From the NCBI GenBank assembly GCA_947473805.1, contig CANJGB010000024.1, positions 1-53,380 of the forward strand: 53,380 nt of DNA, written 5' to 3'. Every line of letters begins with the position of its first letter. Position 1 is the first letter of the stretch. Source of the stretch: Alphaproteobacteria bacterium. Its GTDB lineage: Bacteria; Pseudomonadota; Alphaproteobacteria; Ferrovibrionales; Ferrovibrionaceae. The notes under the pieces are model-generated. The model saw only the letters and a program-made list of their open reading frames with translations, searched no databases and was not told the origin of the DNA. The translations under genes and the position numbers were made by a program. This document shows positions 11,305 to 19,071 of the stretch, piece by piece.

Positions 11305-12009
11305 ATGCCGGGCCAGAAATTCGTCGTCCTGTTGAAGGCGTCAGGGGATCGCCCCGCGTTCCGTCGCTGGGTCCTGGAACAATATGCACCAGGCCTGGTC
11401 AGTGCTCCCGATCTCACCGGCCTGACCGTCAACCTTGTCGATGTCACGCCCAATCTCGGCCAGCCCATGTCCACCGCCGGCGCAAAGCCGGCCGATGATG
11501 ACACGGCGTGCGATGCCACGCTGGAACTCTGGGCCAATGGCCGGCCGGCCACGCTCGACAAGCTGCTGAAGGATCGCACGCTCGCGGACAAGGCGAATAT
11601 TGTCGGCGCCTATCGCCTGTCGGAACATCCCAAGTTCGACCACCAGCCGGTAGCGAAGCCGGGCGCGCGCACCGTCGGCTTCAAGTTCCAGCCGCTGATC
11701 CAGTGGCGCGACGACGTCTCGGTGGCGGACGCGCGCCGCATCTGGGGCGAGCACATCTCCATCGTCCACGCCGTTCACCAGTACATGAGCAAGTACGTGC
11801 AGAACTGGGTCGAGGAGGAAATCGTCGCGGGTGACGTGCCGCGTAACGGCATGGCGCAGATCTGGTACAGCAACCTCGCCGACTTCGAGCAGCGCCACTA
11901 CGGCAATGACCAGGGTCTCGCCATCGTCCGCGCCGACACCACGCGTTTCATCAAGGGGGCGACACCGCTGTTCACCAGCGAATACGTGCTGAAGCGCCGG
12001 CCGCGCTAG
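11305..12009 (+). CDS. Two-repeat EthD/dimeric alpha-beta barrel protein
   Basis: A 234-residue cytosolic protein I read as two EthD-like ferredoxin-fold repeats. The first is FVVLLKASGDRPAFRRWVLEQYAPGLV (about 6-110); the second is GFKFQPLIQWRDDVSVADARRIWGEHISIVHAVHQYM (about 125-225). EthD-type barrels include small catabolic enzymes and accessory proteins that bind aromatic or oxidised ligands, but no function can be assigned here. A GGGGG ribosome site precedes the ATG. It diverges from the CoA-transferase gene and overlaps the 3' end of the LysR gene by 4 bases. Confidence 0.6.
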   Translation: MPGQKFVVLLKASGDRPAFRRWVLEQYAPGLVSAPDLTGLTVNLVDVTPNLGQPMSTAGAKPADDDTACDATLELWANGRPATLDKLLKDRTLADKANIVGAYRLSEHPKFDHQPVAKPGARTVGFKFQPLIQWRDDVSVADARRIWGEHISIVHAVHQYMSKYVQNWVEEEIVAGDVPRNGMAQIWYSNLADFEQRHYGNDQGLAIVRADTTRFIKGATPLFTSEYVLKRRPR

Positions 12010-12893
12010 GCCGTCTTCTGCGCCGACATCACCTCGACGAAGCGGGCGAGCGCCGGCGACTGGTTGTCGCGCCGCCATACGAGGTCAAGGTCCATCGGCA
12101 TGGCGAAGTCCGTCACCTTTTTCAGCACAACACCATCGGGCTTCTGGCTTTTCAGGGTTTCCAGCACGAAGTAGATGCCCATGCCCGCGGCGACGAGGTT
12201 GAGGATCAGCCCCTCCTCCACCGCCTCCTGCACCACCCGCGGCACGAAGCCGGCCGCCACGCAGCGCTCCATCCAGCGGTCGTACCAGTCGACCGAGACC
12301 GAACGTGGAAACCACAGGAAGTCCTCGTCGCGCAGGTCCGACATGACGATCTTGGCCCGCCGGGCAAGGCGATGGTGGCGCGGCACAGCCAACAGCCAGT
12401 CATCGACGCAGATGCGCTCGCTGGCCAGTTCCGGGTGGTCGGCCGGCAGGTAGAGCAGACCGGCATCCACCTCGCCTGAGCGCACTGCCTCCAGTTGCGG
12501 CGTCGTGGTCATCGGCAGCAGCTTCAGTTCAACGAACGGGAATTTGCGGCGAAAGGCGTTGAAAGCGGCAGGGATTTCCTTGTGGCGGGCAACCACCGGC
12601 TGGAAGCCGATCCGCAGCGTGCCGTGGTGCCCCGCCGCTGCCCGGCGGACCCGCTCGCTGGCCCGTTCGACATCCGACAGGATGCGCCGCGCCTCTTCAA
12701 GGAACAGGGTGCCCATGACCGACAGGCGGACCCGCTGGCGGCTGCGCTCAAACAGCTGCACGCCCAGCTCCCGCTCCAGGTGGCGAATCTGGTGCGACAG
12801 CGCCGACTGCACCAGGTTCAGCCGTTCGGCCGCCCGGTGGAAGTTCTCCAGTTCGGCGACGGCAACGAAATATCGAAGGTGGCGGAGTTCCAT
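12006..12893 (-). CDS. LysR family transcriptional regulator
   Basis: A 295-residue LysR-type regulator: N-terminal winged helix (MELRHLRYFVAVAELENFHRAAERLNLVQSALSHQI, about 1-60) followed by a two-lobed periplasmic-binding-like effector domain (about 90-290). It is transcribed away from the hydrolase-LLM operon starting at 13083, the classic layout for a LysR gene controlling its divergent neighbour. A T-N11-A site inside a GATGA-N10-TCATC inverted repeat lies 10 bases before its start. The effector is unknown; a substrate or intermediate of the adjacent operon is likely. Confidence 0.9.
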   Translation of the reverse strand: MELRHLRYFVAVAELENFHRAAERLNLVQSALSHQIRHLERELGVQLFERSRQRVRLSVMGTLFLEEARRILSDVERASERVRRAAAGHHGTLRIGFQPVVARHKEIPAAFNAFRRKFPFVELKLLPMTTTPQLEAVRSGEVDAGLLYLPADHPELASERICVDDWLLAVPRHHRLARRAKIVMSDLRDEDFLWFPRSVSVDWYDRWMERCVAAGFVPRVVQEAVEEGLILNLVAAGMGIYFVLETLKSQKPDGVVLKKVTDFAMPMDLDLVWRRDNQSPALARFVEVMSAQKTA

Positions 12894-12902
12894 GACCCTA
12901 GT

Positions 12903-12922
12903 GATGAATTATAATAATCATC
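12903..12922. promoter_or_regulatory. Candidate LysR-type operator
   Basis: GATGA-N10-TCATC forms an inverted repeat with an AT-rich centre and contains the T-N11-A core of LysR boxes (T12905, A12917). It sits between the divergent LysR gene and the hydrolase gene, just before the LysR start. This is the place where LysR proteins usually bind to repress themselves and activate the neighbour. Confidence 0.45.
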
Positions 12923-12939
12923 TTCTGCGTTTTATAACA

Positions 12940-12968
12940 TTGGACGGTACGCACCGCCTAGCCATAAC
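12940..12968 (+). promoter_or_regulatory. Candidate promoter of the hydrolase-LLM operon, followed by a hairpin in the leader
   Basis: TTGGAC (12940-12945) and CATAAC (12963-12968) are 17 bases apart and lie just downstream of the LysR-type site. Further on, an 8-base inverted repeat (12987-12994 with 13005-13012, 10-base loop) lies in the presumed transcript leader. No T-run follows it, so it is not a clear terminator. Confidence 0.3.
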
Positions 12969-13082
12969 CTCTCCACCAATTAACAACGGCGCGGTTTTGA
13001 TCCGCCGCGCCGTGTCAGGGAGGATCGACATCCGCTACGGTGTTCCTCCCTCGTTTGCGGGTAGCGTCTGGAGGAAACAGCA

Positions 13083-13892
13083 ATGTCGGTTGAACAGATC
13101 AACGTCGATCTGCCCCATGGCCGTGTGAACGTCTTGGCTTCCGGCAGCGGCCCCACTCTTGTCGTGCTCCACCGCGACAACGGCCGTTTCGGGTTCGGCA
13201 AGTTGCATGAACGGCTGGCAAAGTCGCTCCGCGTTGTTGCCCCCGCCCTGCCCGGCTACGACGAATCTGACCGCCCGACCTGGCTGCGCAATGTCCCCGA
13301 TCTCGCCGCCCTGACCGGCTTCGCCCTCGACAAGATGAACATCGGCCCGGTCGCGGTTCTGGGCTTGGGCTTCGGCGGCTGGGTCGCCGCTGAGCTGGCG
13401 GTCCACAGCCCGAAACGGGTCAACCAGTTGCTGCTGCACTCGCCGATGGGCGTGAAGCCGACCGAGGGCGAGATCGCCGACCAGTTCCTGTTCGAGCCGG
13501 AGAACTACGTGAAGCGGGGCTTTACGTCGATCGAAGCCCATGAGCGCAGCTTCCCCGGTGGCGATGCGAAGTACATGGAGCAGTGGGACAAGAACCGGGA
13601 AATGACCACCCGCATCGCCTACAAGCCGTACATGTTCGACCTGGCCCTGCCGCACCTGCTGAAGAGCCTGAACGTGCCGGCCCTGGTGTCTTGGAGCACC
13701 GGCGACAAGATCGTCCCGAAGTCCTGCGCCACCATCTACAAGGACGCGATTCCGGGCGCCAAATATGTCGAGCTGCCGAATACCGGCCACAACGCCGACT
13801 TCGAGACGCCCGACGCGGTCGCCGACATGGTGCTGCGCCACCTCGAGGCTACCGGCTACCTCAAGTCCGCTGGCAACCGCGCCGCCAGCTAA
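13083..13892 (+). CDS. Alpha/beta-hydrolase fold protein lacking the nucleophile
   Basis: A 269-residue alpha/beta-hydrolase fold protein. The nucleophile elbow reads VLGLGFGGW, with Gly96 at the place where Ser, Cys or Asp is normally found (codon GGC at 13368). The acid (Asp208 in WSTGDKIV) and His236 (NTGHNADFE) are kept. It may therefore not be a classical esterase; it might catalyse a nucleophile-free reaction, as cofactorless dioxygenases and hydroxynitrile lyases of this fold do with altered residues, or serve as a binding partner. It is first in the operon with the LLM gene 36 bases downstream. A GGAGG site precedes the ATG. Confidence 0.85.
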   Translation: MSVEQINVDLPHGRVNVLASGSGPTLVVLHRDNGRFGFGKLHERLAKSLRVVAPALPGYDESDRPTWLRNVPDLAALTGFALDKMNIGPVAVLGLGFGGWVAAELAVHSPKRVNQLLLHSPMGVKPTEGEIADQFLFEPENYVKRGFTSIEAHERSFPGGDAKYMEQWDKNREMTTRIAYKPYMFDLALPHLLKSLNVPALVSWSTGDKIVPKSCATIYKDAIPGAKYVELPNTGHNADFETPDAVADMVLRHLEATGYLKSAGNRAAS

Positions 13893-13928
13893 CCTCAACC
13901 TCTTAATTTCGCTGCGACGGAGACGCCG

Positions 13929-15170
13929 ATGTTCGTGTCGTACTTCACCGAACAGCCTTATTCGCCCCTGACACAGGACAAGGCGGATCAGCACTATCCC
14001 TGGGATCATCCGGCCCGGCGGCTGGGCGATAACGTCCTGCTGCACTCGAACCGGTTCGTGGACCCGAACGAACTCGCGAAGATCTACGCCGATCATATCG
14101 CGGAGTACCAGCTCGCCGACGAACTCGGCTTCGACGGCATTATGCTGAACGAGCACCACAACGCCTGTTATTGCACGCAGGCGCGCATCTCGATCATGTC
14201 GACCGTGGTCGCGGCCAAGACCAAGAACACCAAGATCGTGCAGCTGGGCAATCCGCTGCCGCTGTGGGAGAACCCGGTACAGCTGGCCGAAGACACCAGC
14301 ATGATCGACCTGATTTCCGGCGGCCGCCTGGTCGCCGGCATCGTCCGCGGCGGCGGGCCGGAGCAGTTGTCGAACAACGTCAACCCCGCCTTCAACCGCG
14401 ACCGCTTCCAGGAAGCGCACGACCTGCTGCTCCACGCCTGGACGGTGCCGGGCCCCACCCGCTGGGAAGGCGAGCACTATCAGGTCCGCGTCGTCAATCC
14501 GTGGGCCAAGCCGCTGCAGCAGCCGCATCCGCGCGTCTGGGTGCCGGGCATCGCGAGCAAGGAAACGGTCGAGTTCGCGGCACGCCATGCCTATCCCTAT
14601 GTCTGCCTGAACACGACACTGGAAGACACCAAGCGCATCTGGGGCCTGTACGACAAGGTAGCCAAGGAAACCGGCTTCGAGGCCGGGCCGCAGCACCGAG
14701 GCTACCTGATGCGCTGCCACGTGGCAGACACCGAGGAAAAGGCGCTGCGCCAGGCGCGCGAGTTCATGTGGCTCGCCGGCCAGTTCACCGGCTACGGCTC
14801 GCCGGCTTGGCTGGCGCCTTCTGGTTACAGCTCATGGGAGGCCCGCCAGGGCCGCCTCAACCTGGAAAAGACGCAGAACTCGTTCGAATCTCAGGTCGCG
14901 AACGGCACGATCATCGCCGGCACGCCGGACCAGGTGACCAAGAAGATCCGCTGGTGGCTGGAGAATACCCGCCCCGGCATGCTAATGCTGTGGGTCTATG
15001 ACGGCCGCCTCGATCGCAGGCTCGGCATGGAGAGCCTGAACTTGTTCGGCAAGGAAGTTCTGCCCGCCGTTCATGCAATGGGCAAGGAACTGGGTCTGCA
15101 CGACCCGTTCCAAATCAACGCGCCGGTCAGCTGGGACTATGCCAGCGGCAAGAAAAAGGTCGCCGCGTAA
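13929..15170 (+). CDS. LLM class flavin-dependent oxidoreductase (paralog 1)
   Basis: Luciferase-like (TIM-barrel) flavin-dependent monooxygenase of 413 residues. It starts MFVSYFTEQPYSPL and shows LLM landmarks FDGIMLNEHHN, VQLAEDTSMIDLISGGR, AGIVRGGG and HPRVWVPG. Such enzymes use reduced FMN (or F420) to oxidise sulfonates, aldehydes, amines or other organics. It is collinear with the protein at 17082-18320, sharing long identical blocks, so the two arose by duplication. It follows the nucleophile-less hydrolase, suggesting a shared pathway. No flavin reductase is visible nearby. Substrate unknown. Confidence 0.9.
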   Translation: MFVSYFTEQPYSPLTQDKADQHYPWDHPARRLGDNVLLHSNRFVDPNELAKIYADHIAEYQLADELGFDGIMLNEHHNACYCTQARISIMSTVVAAKTKNTKIVQLGNPLPLWENPVQLAEDTSMIDLISGGRLVAGIVRGGGPEQLSNNVNPAFNRDRFQEAHDLLLHAWTVPGPTRWEGEHYQVRVVNPWAKPLQQPHPRVWVPGIASKETVEFAARHAYPYVCLNTTLEDTKRIWGLYDKVAKETGFEAGPQHRGYLMRCHVADTEEKALRQAREFMWLAGQFTGYGSPAWLAPSGYSSWEARQGRLNLEKTQNSFESQVANGTIIAGTPDQVTKKIRWWLENTRPGMLMLWVYDGRLDRRLGMESLNLFGKEVLPAVHAMGKELGLHDPFQINAPVSWDYASGKKKVAA

Positions 15171-15212
15171 CGTTTGTTTGCGTTGCTACGTGTATCCACC
15201 TGGGAGGACAAA

Positions 15213-16427
15213 ATGAAGTCTGTAAAATTGCTTTCGTCTTTGGCGTTCGGCGCTTCCGCGCTGGCGCTGGTGCTCGCCGCCCCGGCCAGTGCCCAGACCA
15301 AGGAGCCGCTCAAGGTCGGCGCACTGATGTCGATGACCGGCAGCGGTGCATCGGTCGGCGCGGCCTCGCTGCTCGGCCTGCGCATGGCCATGTCCGAGAT
15401 CAACGCGGCCGGCGGTATCCTCGGCCGCCAGGTGCAGATCGTCCAAGGCGATGATGCCACCGACACCACCAACGCAGTGACCGAGGCCAAGCGCCTGCTG
15501 TTCCAAGAGAAGGTGCAGATCATGTACGGGCCGCAGTTCAGCCCGCCAAGTCTCGCCGTCGCCAATGCGGTCGCCAAGACCGAAACCGGCATCACGTACT
15601 GGAGCTTGGCCACTGCTTCGGCGTTCACCCCCGAGGTTGCGCGCACCGCCTTCTCGTTCGGCCCGTCCGGCGACGCGCTGGCGGAAGCGATGGTCGATTA
15701 TGCTATCAACACCCGCAAGGCGAAGTCGATCGGCTTCCTGTATGACGACGCGCAGCAGTCGGCTCTGATCTACGAAACGATCAAGGGCCTGATGAAGGCA
15801 GCGAACCGCGAGCTCGCCGGCGTCGACCAGTACCAGCTCAACGCGCCCGACGTTACCCCGCAGCTGCTGAACCTGCGCCGCAAGGGCGTGGACTTCGTGC
15901 TGTTGCAGGCACAGAGCCCGATCGATACCGCCACGGTGATGAAGAACACCGAGCAGATCGGCTGGGACATCAAGTACGCCGGCAACAACGGCGCCGTGGT
16001 GAACTTCCCGGTCATGGCCAAGAACGCGGGCCCGACCGCGATCAAGGCCCTCGTCGCCGGTGTCAGCGTCAAGGCCTTCTCGGCTTGCGCGGCCGACCCG
16101 CTCGGCCAGTCGGAATACGTGAAGTACACCGAGCGTCTGAAGAAGTTCGAGCCGAACCTCAATCCGCAGATCGGTCTCACCACCGTCGTGCAGTACTACG
16201 ACATGGCCTACCTGTCGAAGGCGGTTGCGGAAGCTGTCGGTTCCACCGACGGCATGAAGATGACCGAAATGCTCGAGCAGAACTCGGGCAAGTTCAAGAC
16301 CATCGTCGCGCCCGAACTGCGCATCACCCGCACCAACCACTTCCTCGCCACGGCCGCCGCGCTGACCATGGCCGAGGACATGGGCAATACACGTGCGGAC
16401 GGCCTGTACAAGCGGGCTGGCTGCTAA
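15213..16427 (+). CDS. Branched-chain amino acid-type ABC substrate-binding protein (orphan)
   Basis: Periplasmic type I binding protein (Peripla_BP_6/LivK family), 404 residues. The ATG at 15213 is chosen because GGGAGG at 15202-15207 precedes it and it opens a classic signal peptide, MKSVKLLSSLAFGASALALV, ending ASA-Q. The mature part starts LKVGALMSMTGSGASVGAASLLGLRMAMSEINAAGGILGR, diagnostic of the family. In proteobacteria this family binds many aromatic and organic acids as well as amino acids. No Liv-type permease or ATPase is nearby. Its place between two LLM paralogs suggests capture of the LLM substrate (inference). Confidence 0.88.
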   Translation: MKSVKLLSSLAFGASALALVLAAPASAQTKEPLKVGALMSMTGSGASVGAASLLGLRMAMSEINAAGGILGRQVQIVQGDDATDTTNAVTEAKRLLFQEKVQIMYGPQFSPPSLAVANAVAKTETGITYWSLATASAFTPEVARTAFSFGPSGDALAEAMVDYAINTRKAKSIGFLYDDAQQSALIYETIKGLMKAANRELAGVDQYQLNAPDVTPQLLNLRRKGVDFVLLQAQSPIDTATVMKNTEQIGWDIKYAGNNGAVVNFPVMAKNAGPTAIKALVAGVSVKAFSACAADPLGQSEYVKYTERLKKFEPNLNPQIGLTTVVQYYDMAYLSKAVAEAVGSTDGMKMTEMLEQNSGKFKTIVAPELRITRTNHFLATAAALTMAEDMGNTRADGLYKRAGC

Positions 16428-16437
16428 AGACGGAGCT

Positions 16438-16469
16438 GGCGCCGCGCGCAACCCGCGCGGCGCCTCTTT
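16438..16469 (+). terminator. Rho-independent terminator-like hairpin
   Basis: GGCGCCGCGCG (16438-16448) pairs perfectly with CGCGCGGCGCC (16454-16464) over a 5-base loop, followed by TCTTT. It begins 10 bases after the binding-protein stop. It may end or attenuate the operon before the SnoaL-LLM pair. Confidence 0.65.
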
Positions 16470-16550
16470 CGCAGACAATCGCGGTTCGGATCACGCCGGC
16501 CGCCAGCCGGTCGGGGTTTCCACTGTCGCCGAACGGCAGGGAGGTTGAAG

Positions 16551-17060
16551 ATGGATCTGGCTCAACGTCTCGAAGCGGTGGAAAAGCGCCTGCGCTACCT
16601 GGAAGACCAGGAAAAGATCCGCGAGTGCCTGCACACCTACGGCTTCAATGCCGATCTCGGCCGGTCCGAGAAGTGGGCAGATGGCTGGACGCCCGACGGC
16701 GTCTACGACCTCGAAGACCAGAAATGGCGCGGCCGGGACGACCTGCTCGACCTGATCGGCGCGCCGATGAACAATCACAAGCAGATCGAAAACCGCAGCC
16801 AGCACGCCATGCTGAACCTGTTCATCCGCATTGAGGGCGACACCGCCTGGGCGGAGGGCTATTCGGCGACCATCGTGCGCAAGACGCCCGAGAAGATCGA
16901 ACTGTGGACCTGCGCTTACAATCATTTTGAATTCGTCCGCTCAGGCGAACGCTGGCTGCTCAAATACCGGACCCGCCGAAACATCGGCGGCGACGAATGG
17001 GGCGGCAAGGCGATCCGGAAATACTTGGACGACGACGGCTCACATACCTCCGCGACCTGA
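16551..17060 (+). CDS. SnoaL-like (NTF2 fold) domain protein 1
   Basis: A 169-residue protein of the SnoaL/NTF2-like cone fold. The N-terminus is a short coiled helix (LAQRLEAVEKRLRYLEDQEKIRECLHTYGFNADLG), then the beta-rich cone with DGVYDLEDQKWRGRDDLLDLI and YNHFEFVRSGERWLLKYRTRRNIGG. The ATG at 16551 follows CAGGGAGG with 6-base spacing, preferable to the TTG at 16545. Relatives include polyketide cyclases, dehydratases and ring-hydroxylating dioxygenase small subunits. It sits 21 bases before an LLM gene. A similar protein at 47162 also precedes an LLM gene. Confidence 0.75.
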   Translation: MDLAQRLEAVEKRLRYLEDQEKIRECLHTYGFNADLGRSEKWADGWTPDGVYDLEDQKWRGRDDLLDLIGAPMNNHKQIENRSQHAMLNLFIRIEGDTAWAEGYSATIVRKTPEKIELWTCAYNHFEFVRSGERWLLKYRTRRNIGGDEWGGKAIRKYLDDDGSHTSAT

Positions 17061-17081
17061 ATTCAGCCAAGGAAGACCAAT

Positions 17082-18320
17082 ATGTTTCTCTCCTATTTCA
17101 CGGAACAGCCCTACTCGGCCCTGGACCACGAGGAGTCGAACAAGCTTTATCCATTCGACCATCCGGCCCGCCGTGCCGGCGATAACGTGCTGGTCCACTC
17201 GAACAAGTTCTTCAATCCCGTCGAAGGCGCCCGCCTCTACAACGAACGCCTGACCGAGTACGAGCTGGCCGACAAGGTCGGCTTCGACGGCATCATGCTG
17301 AACGAGCACCACAATTCGGCGTTCTGCATGCAGCCGCGCCTGACGGTCATGTCCTCGATGGTTGCGGCGCGCACCAAGCACGCCAAGATCGTGCAACTCG
17401 GCAACCCGCTGCCGGTCTGGGACAACCCGGTGCAGTTGGCCGAAGACACCGCCATGATCGACATGATCTCGGGCGGCCGCCTGGTCGCCGGCGTGGTGCG
17501 CGGTGGCGGCGCCGAGCAATTGGCCAACAACGTCAACCCCGCCTACAACCGCGACCGCTTCGCCGAGGCGCACGACCTGCTGATTGATGCCTGGACGAAG
17601 CCCGGTCCGTTCCGCTGGGAAGGCGAGCATTATCAGGTGCGCGTCGTCAATCCGTGGGCCACGCCGCTGCAGAAGCCCCATCCCCGCGTCTGGGTTCCGG
17701 GCCTCGTCAGCAAGGAGACGATCGAATTCGCCGCCGCGCACGGCTACCCGTATGTGTGCCTGAACACGACCGTCGAGGACACCAAACGCATTTGGGCCTT
17801 CTATGATTCGCTGGCCGCCAAGGCCGGCTTCGAGGGCGGCCCGGCCTATCGCGGCTACCTGATGCGTGTGCACGTCGCCGAGACCGAGGAAAAGGCCAAG
17901 CAGAACGCGCGCGAGTTCCTGTGGCTGGCCGGTTCGTTCGCGGGCTACGGCAGCCCGACCTGGATCTCGCCCACCGGCTATACCAGCTTCGAGGCGCGCA
18001 ACGCGCGCTCGTCGCACAACAAGGTGATGTCCGACTTCGAGGCCCAGCTGGAAATGGGCACCATTATTGCCGGCACGCCGAAGCAGGTGATCGAGCGCAT
18101 CGGCTGGTGGCTGAAGGAAACCAAGCCGGGCATGCTGATGCTGTGGCTCAACGACGGCCACATGGACCACCAGACGTCGATGAACTGCATCGGCATGATG
18201 GGGGAGTCCGTGCTGCCGGAACTGCGCAAGATCGGCAAGGAACTGGGCCTGCACGATCCGTTCGAGATCAACGCGCCGGTCAGCCTGAAGTATATGAAGC
18301 AGAAGAGCCACGCGGCCTGA
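17082..18320 (+). CDS. LLM class flavin-dependent oxidoreductase (paralog 2)
   Basis: A 412-residue luciferase-like monooxygenase, paralog of the protein at 13929-15170: same start (MFLSYFTEQPYSAL), same FDGIMLNEHHN, VQLAEDTAMIDMISGGR, AGVVRGGG and HPRVWVPG blocks and same C-terminal LGLHDPFEINAPVS. It is preceded by the SnoaL-like gene and followed after 7 bases by an SDR, so the three are likely co-transcribed. Divergence lies mainly in the 325-400 region and around the substrate side of the barrel, suggesting related but different substrates (inference). Confidence 0.9.
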   Translation: MFLSYFTEQPYSALDHEESNKLYPFDHPARRAGDNVLVHSNKFFNPVEGARLYNERLTEYELADKVGFDGIMLNEHHNSAFCMQPRLTVMSSMVAARTKHAKIVQLGNPLPVWDNPVQLAEDTAMIDMISGGRLVAGVVRGGGAEQLANNVNPAYNRDRFAEAHDLLIDAWTKPGPFRWEGEHYQVRVVNPWATPLQKPHPRVWVPGLVSKETIEFAAAHGYPYVCLNTTVEDTKRIWAFYDSLAAKAGFEGGPAYRGYLMRVHVAETEEKAKQNAREFLWLAGSFAGYGSPTWISPTGYTSFEARNARSSHNKVMSDFEAQLEMGTIIAGTPKQVIERIGWWLKETKPGMLMLWLNDGHMDHQTSMNCIGMMGESVLPELRKIGKELGLHDPFEINAPVSLKYMKQKSHAA

Positions 18321-18327
18321 TCCATCC

Positions 18328-19071
18328 GTGACGTTTAGGGGACTGGCCGGCAAGGTCGCGATCGTCACCGGTGCCGCGGGCGGCATCGGTGGCGCCGTGG
18401 TCGAGCGCCTGCTTGACGAGGGCGCGAAGATCGTCGCGGTCGATCTCCGCGCCCCGCAGCACGCCTCCCCCAATGTCCTCGGCGTCGCCGCGGATGTTTC
18501 CAACGAACAGGGCTGTAGCGACTATGTCGCTGCCGCGGTCGCAAAATTCGGCTCTGTCGATCTTTTCGTGAACAATGCCGGTATCGTCGGCCATCGCGCG
18601 CCGATGGTCGAGATCGAGGTTGCCGAGTTCGACCGCGTCCATGCGGTCAATGTACGTGGCGTGTTCCTCGGCCTGCGCGCCGTCCTGCGCCATATGATCG
18701 CGCAGGGCAAGGGTGGCGCCATCGTCAACACGTCGTCAGTTGGTGGCTTGAAATCATTTCCTGGCGCCACCGCCTATGGCAGCGCCAAGCGCGCCGTCAT
18801 TGCCCTGTCGCAGACTGCGGCACTTGAGAATGGCAGACATGGCATCCGTGTGAATGCGATCTGCCCCGGCCCCATCGCGACGGCGATGCTTGGCCCTGCC
18901 CTCGCCAGCGCCACGGGCGGCGATGGCAGCGGCACGTTCTCGCACCTGCCGATCCCGCGCGTCGCCGCACCGGCGGAGGTCGCGGCCTTCATCGCCTATC
19001 TGTTGAGTGACGAGGCCAGTTTCCAGACCGGCGGCGTCTATACCGTCGACGGCGGCCTGATGCTGCTCTAG
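18328..19071 (+). CDS. Short-chain dehydrogenase/reductase (SDR)
   Basis: Classical SDR of 247 residues, NAD(P)-dependent. GTG start at 18328. The cofactor motif is TGAAGGIGG, then NNAG, the catalytic Ser in NTSSVGG, YGSAK (Tyr and Lys), and a typical C-terminal TGGVYTVDGGLMLL. An acidic residue (VDLRAP) at the end of beta-2 suggests NAD preference. It is the last gene of the SnoaL-LLM-SDR run and overlaps the 3' end of convergent lpxB by 4 bases. Likely oxidises an alcohol produced upstream in the pathway (inference). Confidence 0.92.
   Translation: MTFRGLAGKVAIVTGAAGGIGGAVVERLLDEGAKIVAVDLRAPQHASPNVLGVAADVSNEQGCSDYVAAAVAKFGSVDLFVNNAGIVGHRAPMVEIEVAEFDRVHAVNVRGVFLGLRAVLRHMIAQGKGGAIVNTSSVGGLKSFPGATAYGSAKRAVIALSQTAALENGRHGIRVNAICPGPIATAMLGPALASATGGDGSGTFSHLPIPRVAAPAEVAAFIAYLLSDEASFQTGGVYTVDGGLMLL

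Noticed and set aside
13035-14720. A 561-codon minus-strand frame opposite the hydrolase and LLM genes
   Set aside because: Antisense shadow of two real genes; a similar shadow lies opposite the second LLM at 17040-18503.
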